Translations under genes and position numbers: made by a program
Notes under the pieces: model-generated
Seen by the model: only the letters and a program-made list of their open reading frames with translations
What the model was told of the DNA's origin: nothing
Database searches by the model: none
Source: Zymomonas sp.
Lineage (GTDB): Bacteria > Pseudomonadota > Alphaproteobacteria > Sphingomonadales > Sphingomonadaceae
Length of the DNA: 16,202 bases
Assembly: GCA_027489105.1 (NCBI GenBank)
Contig: JAIYAJ010000107.1
Span: 1-16,202, forward strand
Reading direction: 5' to 3'
Shown: piece after piece, positions 13,601 to 16,202 of the stretch
Layout of the letters: the number at the start of each line of letters is the position of its first letter
How positions within the stretch are numbered: the stretch's first letter is position 1

Positions 13601-14857
13601 TTGTTCCGCCCTGTGACCACCGACTGCAAGGGCGAGCTGCGCTTCACCTCCACGATCGCGCGCCGGCTCGACACGCTGGGCGCGCTCACCCGCGGACAGC
13701 GCCAGACTGGCGGGCAGAATCTTTTCGACCCGAAGGACAATTTGGAAAGCCAATATGCCAAGGATGCGCTCAACACCTGGTTCCGGCTCCTCCATCACGG
13801 CAAGCTGAAGAGTACACGCTATGTCGATTTTTGCGAGCTTACCGGGCTTGAGCTATGCGACGAGAGTGGCTGCCTCAAGGAGGATTTGCCGCCGATCCAG
13901 CGTTGGCTGAATCGCCTGCTGGCCCTCCCGATCGCCATGCAAAACGCGATCTTCGAGGAGTTTCTGGCACTGGTCGAAACGCGGGTGGAAGCAGCGCGCG
14001 AAGCCGGGACGCTGGATATCGGTGTCGAGACGATTGTCGCCGAGGCTGCCCGCGTGATCGACGATACCCTGCTGCGCACGGACAGCCGCACCGGCGCGAC
14101 GTCGCATCTCCTGACCATCGAGATTGCTCGCAAGCGACACGTACTCCCGCTGGCTCGTGTGCTCGAATGGGCCGAGAGTGACCCCGAGGCGGCCTTTGTC
14201 AGGAACACCCGATCGGGCGCAGTAGCGATGCGCTGCTGGGGGCAGTCGTGGATGGATGAAGAGGGGCAGCCGATCCGCCGCTATGAACTGCAACGGCCGT
14301 GTCGGCGCGAGTATCTGCGAGAGGCCGACATGTTCGAGAGCGCGTGGGAGCTAATCGACCAGGCCAGTTTCGAGGCGGGATGGGAGGCTGAGGCGGCCGA
14401 AGCCGCGGCGAAGCTGGACGTGCAGACGGTGCAGCTCGCGACGGGCTTGCTGCTACCGATCTGGTCAGCGCTTCCGAGCGATTACCTGGCAGTCCACCGG
14501 ATCGTCGACAAGGCCGGGAACAGCTGGCTCGGACGTCTCGTATTCAAGCAGGACGTCGTCAACCTCTACACGAAGCTCGGCATCGCCAAGAGCGAGGATC
14601 TGCCGGCGAGCGCCATCATCTCCGCTGCGCTTTCTGGCCGACCAACCGAGATCACGCGGCCTTTCCCGATGTCGATCAAGCGCGCCCGCGTGAACGGCAA
14701 CGAGCGGATCGAGCTGGTCGGTGCGCCGGCAGGCCAGCTGCCCTGGTTCAAGTCGCTCGGCTGTTGGACCGAGTTGATTAACTTCCAGACCCGACTGTTC
14801 GTGCCGATGACGGATCAGGCGAACACGATCCTGGAAGCGATCCTGGCGCTTCGCTGA
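10637..14857 (+). CDS. DNA N6-adenine methyltransferase-strawberry notch helicase fusion
   Basis: A 1406-aa two-part protein. Residues about 100-280 form a methyltransferase: EPSAGNGLL (131-139) is the SAM-binding motif, NEID (152-155) the following acidic strand, and NPPF (195-198) the catalytic motif of N6-adenine enzymes. Residues about 430-1010 form a strawberry-notch type SF2 NTPase: Walker A GDGTGAGKGRQ (469-479, Lys476), DEAH (576-579), YASATGAS (617-624), the SNO signature FSDAGGTGRS (936-945) and motif VI GLGRTHRTHQ (975-984). The remaining C-terminus is of unknown fold. All catalytic motifs look intact. The ATG follows AGGAG by six bases. Fusion of a methyltransferase to a helicase recalls phage P1 DarB, an anti-restriction protein, so protection of incoming plasmid DNA is a plausible role, but this is inference. 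Confidence 0.88.
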   Translation: MLDLIDLAVRPPADAAASIADQLAAGGKITRKQLNAAMTEALGGTDAEGYWTQRDSFEALERALSLYLQRRPYPLMQFSDVLQTVELMQRLPTQTVRSEEQLQFQQFSTPADIGAIAVLMAAIEPSDIVLEPSAGNGLLVAQASECAELQLNEIDPIRRAGLARSFPGATITGDDGAMLVTQHATLARPSVVLMNPPFSRSLGRGADDLAAARHLMAALRRVRAGGRVVAIMPDWFTNSARMREAYAKVLAGATVQASLRFESCYRKHGTDVAVRLYVIDKVPEKVEAVTIQRSSVAEFLDVLAVPARAKLKEEAARTPIAVVRPSLFGASRTARPAAVRKVEVAKPNAVLPVTYRQLQEPAPLGEQVGIYLPYRPSRIVFDTAGEHPTPLVESVAMASIAMPIPNHVPLLPQRIVEERRLSSSQLETVVYAGHAWGHYLPGKCKPAKNGVALVLDEEGRQYRMGFFLGDGTGAGKGRQGAACILDQWLRGIRRHIWVTKNEPLLEDARRDWTALGGLSGDVQPISNWKIDEKISLPEGVLFVTYPTLRSSRSEADRLSQILEWAGEDFDGVILFDEAHEMGGVAGGEGALGPKAGSQQGICGVLLQNHLPDARVLYASATGASDINNLAYAVRLGLWGPETAFATREEFIASIRLGGIAAMELVARDLKALGIYIARALSFAGVEYEVLRHSLTPAQIEIYDTYSKAWSVIHRNMEHALEATNVVDGFRGGTLNSGAMAAARSRFESSKQRFFGQVLLSMKMPSVIPETERHLAEGQSVVFQLVTTAEALLDRRLAQMTAEERADITLDLSPTQICVDYLNRAFPTAQMEEYSDANGNAFSRPMYDGDGNPVHNPVAIAARDNLIEHICALPPIKTGLDALIDHFGTDRVAEVTGRTKRLVTTSDGRQLVETRSARMNQVEAAAFMERRKRILLFSDAGGTGRSYHASLEAVNQEQRVHFLLEPGWRADRAIQGLGRTHRTHQANTPLFRPVTTDCKGELRFTSTIARRLDTLGALTRGQRQTGGQNLFDPKDNLESQYAKDALNTWFRLLHHGKLKSTRYVDFCELTGLELCDESGCLKEDLPPIQRWLNRLLALPIAMQNAIFEEFLALVETRVEAAREAGTLDIGVETIVAEAARVIDDTLLRTDSRTGATSHLLTIEIARKRHVLPLARVLEWAESDPEAAFVRNTRSGAVAMRCWGQSWMDEEGQPIRRYELQRPCRREYLREADMFESAWELIDQASFEAGWEAEAAEAAAKLDVQTVQLATGLLLPIWSALPSDYLAVHRIVDKAGNSWLGRLVFKQDVVNLYTKLGIAKSEDLPASAIISAALSGRPTEITRPFPMSIKRARVNGNERIELVGAPAGQLPWFKSLGCWTELINFQTRLFVPMTDQANTILEAILALR

Positions 14858-14866
14858 CAAGATCTA

Positions 14867-14885
14867 CCCCCGGCTACGCCGGGGG
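14867..14885 (+). terminator. Strong hairpin after the helicase gene, no T tail
   Basis: Perfect 8-bp G+C stem, CCCCCGGC/GCCGGGGG with a TAC loop, beginning nine bases after the stop at 14857. It is followed by a tandem GGGGCACC repeat (14882-14889 and 14890-14897) and purine tract 3, not by T residues. It could partly terminate, protect the 3' end of the upstream message, or set different expression of the downstream ParB-like gene. Confidence 0.45.
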
Positions 14886-14897
14886 CACCGGGGCACC

Positions 14898-14922
14898 AAG
14901 AGAGGAGGGAGGAAGGGAAGGG
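14898..14922 (+). repeat. Purine tract 3 (25 nt of G/A)
   Basis: An uninterrupted G/A run between the hairpin at 14867-14885 and the ParB-like gene. It ends 39 nt before the ATG at 14962, the same distance as tract 2 from its gene. Too far from the start to be the ribosome site, which is a separate AGAAGGAG at 14946-14953. Confidence 0.6.
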
Positions 14923-14961
14923 TGTTCGGAAAAAGCCGGACATTCAGAAGGAGTTCCGACC

Positions 14962-16202
14962 ATGACCAAGACCGCAATTCAGACGGTGAAGCTGGCGAAG
15001 CTGGCCACCTCGACGATCAACGTTCGGACGCCGCGTGCCGACCTCATCGAGCAGCTCGCAGCGGATATCGCAGCCCGCGGCGTCATCCAGAACCTCGTCG
15101 TCGCTTCCCAGAAGAAGCCACGCGGCACCTTTGCCGTGATCGCCGGCAGCCGCCGTTACCGCGCGCTGAGCTTGCTCGCCGAACGCGGCGAGATCGATGC
15201 CGCCGAATATGAGGTGCCGGTGATGATCATCGACGGCGACGAGGCTGTGCTGTCCGAAACCTCGCTGGCCGAAAACTTCCACCATCTGGCGATGTCGCCG
15301 GCGGACGAATGCCGCGCGTTCCAGCACTTCATCGGCGAGAACGGCGACCTCGATGCCGTGTCCAAGCGGTTCGGCGTGACTCGCCGCTTCGTTGAGGGCC
15401 GCCTGCGCCTCGCGTGCCTGGCCGAACCGATCTTCGATGCGCTCGCAGCTGGCGACATTACGCTCGACATCGCCAAGGCCTATGCCTCTACGCCGAGCCA
15501 CGAACGCCAGCTGCGGGTTTGGGGGCAATATGGCCGAGCCCAGTACCACGGCGCTGACACGGTGCGCCGCGTGATCGGGAATGATGCGATGAAGTCCACG
15601 GAGCCGGTGGCAGTGCTGGTTGGCGCCGAGCGGTACGTCGAAGCAGGCGGGCTGATCGAGTGCGACCTGTTCAGCGACGATGGCGATCGCTGGACCAACC
15701 GCGAGATCGCCGAGGGTATCGCCGCCCAGATGATGGAAGCCGAAGCCGCTAAGCTGGGTGCCGAGCTTGGTCTGGGATGGGTGCGGCCCGTTGCGTCGAG
15801 CGACACCTGGGAGGTCGCGCGGTCGCTTCACCGGGTACATCTGCCAGAATTGCCTATGAGCGACGAGGAAATGGGACGGGTGAGCGAGATCCAGGCCCGG
15901 CTCGAGGCGATCGAGATCGAGATCGAGGACGAGGAACTGACCGACGAGGCGAGCCAGGCCTTGGAACAGGAAGCCGAAGCGCTCCAGGAAGAACACGACG
16001 GGATCTACGCTCGGCCCAAGATCCTGCCCGACGAGCTGAAGCCGCGCATCGGCCGCATCCTTTCGCTGAAGCAGAATGGCGAAATGCAACTCGGGACGGA
16101 ATATTACAGCGAGACCCCGCTACGGGTGACGGCGATCGTCGAGCAACCGGCGGGCGGCGATCGGGCTGAAGACGGTGCTGGTGACGGCGAAGATGCGGGC
16201 GA
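14962..16202 (+). CDS. ParB-like protein (3' end cut off)
   Basis: At least 413 residues with no stop before the right edge. The N-terminal ParB/Spo0J fold shows FAVIAGSRRYRALSLL (57-72; GSRRYRA is the CTP/nucleotide-binding signature) and SLAEN (101-105). A helix-turn-helix follows at about 128-150 (DLDAVSKRFGVTRRFVEGRLRL). Residues about 300-345 are very acidic and probably a coiled coil (EAIEIEIEDEEL, EQEAEALQEEHDG). ATG 14962 lies eight bases after AGAAGGAG. No ParA is adjacent, so this is more likely one of the ParB-like proteins carried in transfer or leading regions of conjugative elements (compare YubM of F) than the plasmid's partition protein. The tail is rich in Gly, Asp and Glu up to the edge. 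Confidence 0.87.
   Translation, partial: MTKTAIQTVKLAKLATSTINVRTPRADLIEQLAADIAARGVIQNLVVASQKKPRGTFAVIAGSRRYRALSLLAERGEIDAAEYEVPVMIIDGDEAVLSETSLAENFHHLAMSPADECRAFQHFIGENGDLDAVSKRFGVTRRFVEGRLRLACLAEPIFDALAAGDITLDIAKAYASTPSHERQLRVWGQYGRAQYHGADTVRRVIGNDAMKSTEPVAVLVGAERYVEAGGLIECDLFSDDGDRWTNREIAEGIAAQMMEAEAAKLGAELGLGWVRPVASSDTWEVARSLHRVHLPELPMSDEEMGRVSEIQARLEAIEIEIEDEELTDEASQALEQEAEALQEEHDGIYARPKILPDELKPRIGRILSLKQNGEMQLGTEYYSETPLRVTAIVEQPAGGDRAEDGAGDGEDAG

Noticed and set aside
14944..16089. 381-aa minus-strand open frame opposite the ParB-like gene
   Set aside because: The plus strand reads a ParB fold with GSRRYRA and a strong ribosome site; the minus frame is a compositional shadow.

Overview
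The window looks like part of a large conjugative plasmid from an alphaproteobacterium, most likely a sphingomonad. The evidence is a high-G+C backbone, an F-type (MPF-F) tra gene order, a RepC-family initiator next to a replication initiator protein A (RPA-family) gene, and a block of plasmid genes that includes a strawberry-notch (SNO) helicase, a Toprim protein and a ParB-like protein. The host assignment rests on recognising these families, not on a database search.

Layout. Positions 1-1993 (minus strand) hold the start of a conjugation operon, traA-traL-traE-traK; traK runs off the left edge. Positions 1994-2351 are a control region with two matching palindromes 53 bp apart. It is followed on the plus strand by two small genes of lower G+C: a 153-aa protein whose N-terminus faintly resembles a TetR DNA-binding domain, and a 175-aa Xre-like helix-turn-helix protein. 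Positions 3430-6696 are the replicon. They contain a structured, A/T-rich non-coding stretch, six iterons, repC, two more iterons (one inverted) and an RPA-type repA. Positions 6714-7604 (minus) encode a periplasmic lytic transglycosylase. From 7714 to the right edge the genes are mostly on the plus strand: a zinc-motif/nuclease-like (DUF1173-like) protein, a small two-TM protein (minus), an 83-aa protein coupled to a CHC2/Toprim protein, a 1406-aa DNA methyltransferase-SNO helicase fusion, and a ParB-like protein cut by the right edge.

How the parts may work together. The tra genes and the transglycosylase serve the mating channel. The small regulators and paired palindromes probably control tra expression. 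RepC, RPA and the shared iterons control replication. The right-hand block resembles an establishment or leading-region module: DNA handling, possible modification or anti-restriction, and ParB-like binding after transfer. That last reading is inference.

Most novel points: (1) two unrelated replication initiators embedded in one iteron set; (2) a methyltransferase-SNO helicase fusion with intact motifs on both halves, recalling phage P1 DarB; (3) three 24-26 nt pure-purine tracts next to hairpins before successive genes, two ending exactly 39 nt before the start codon; (4) GTCCC-N6-GGGAC operators beside an unusual putative regulator. No tRNA, rRNA, transposase or CRISPR array was seen.
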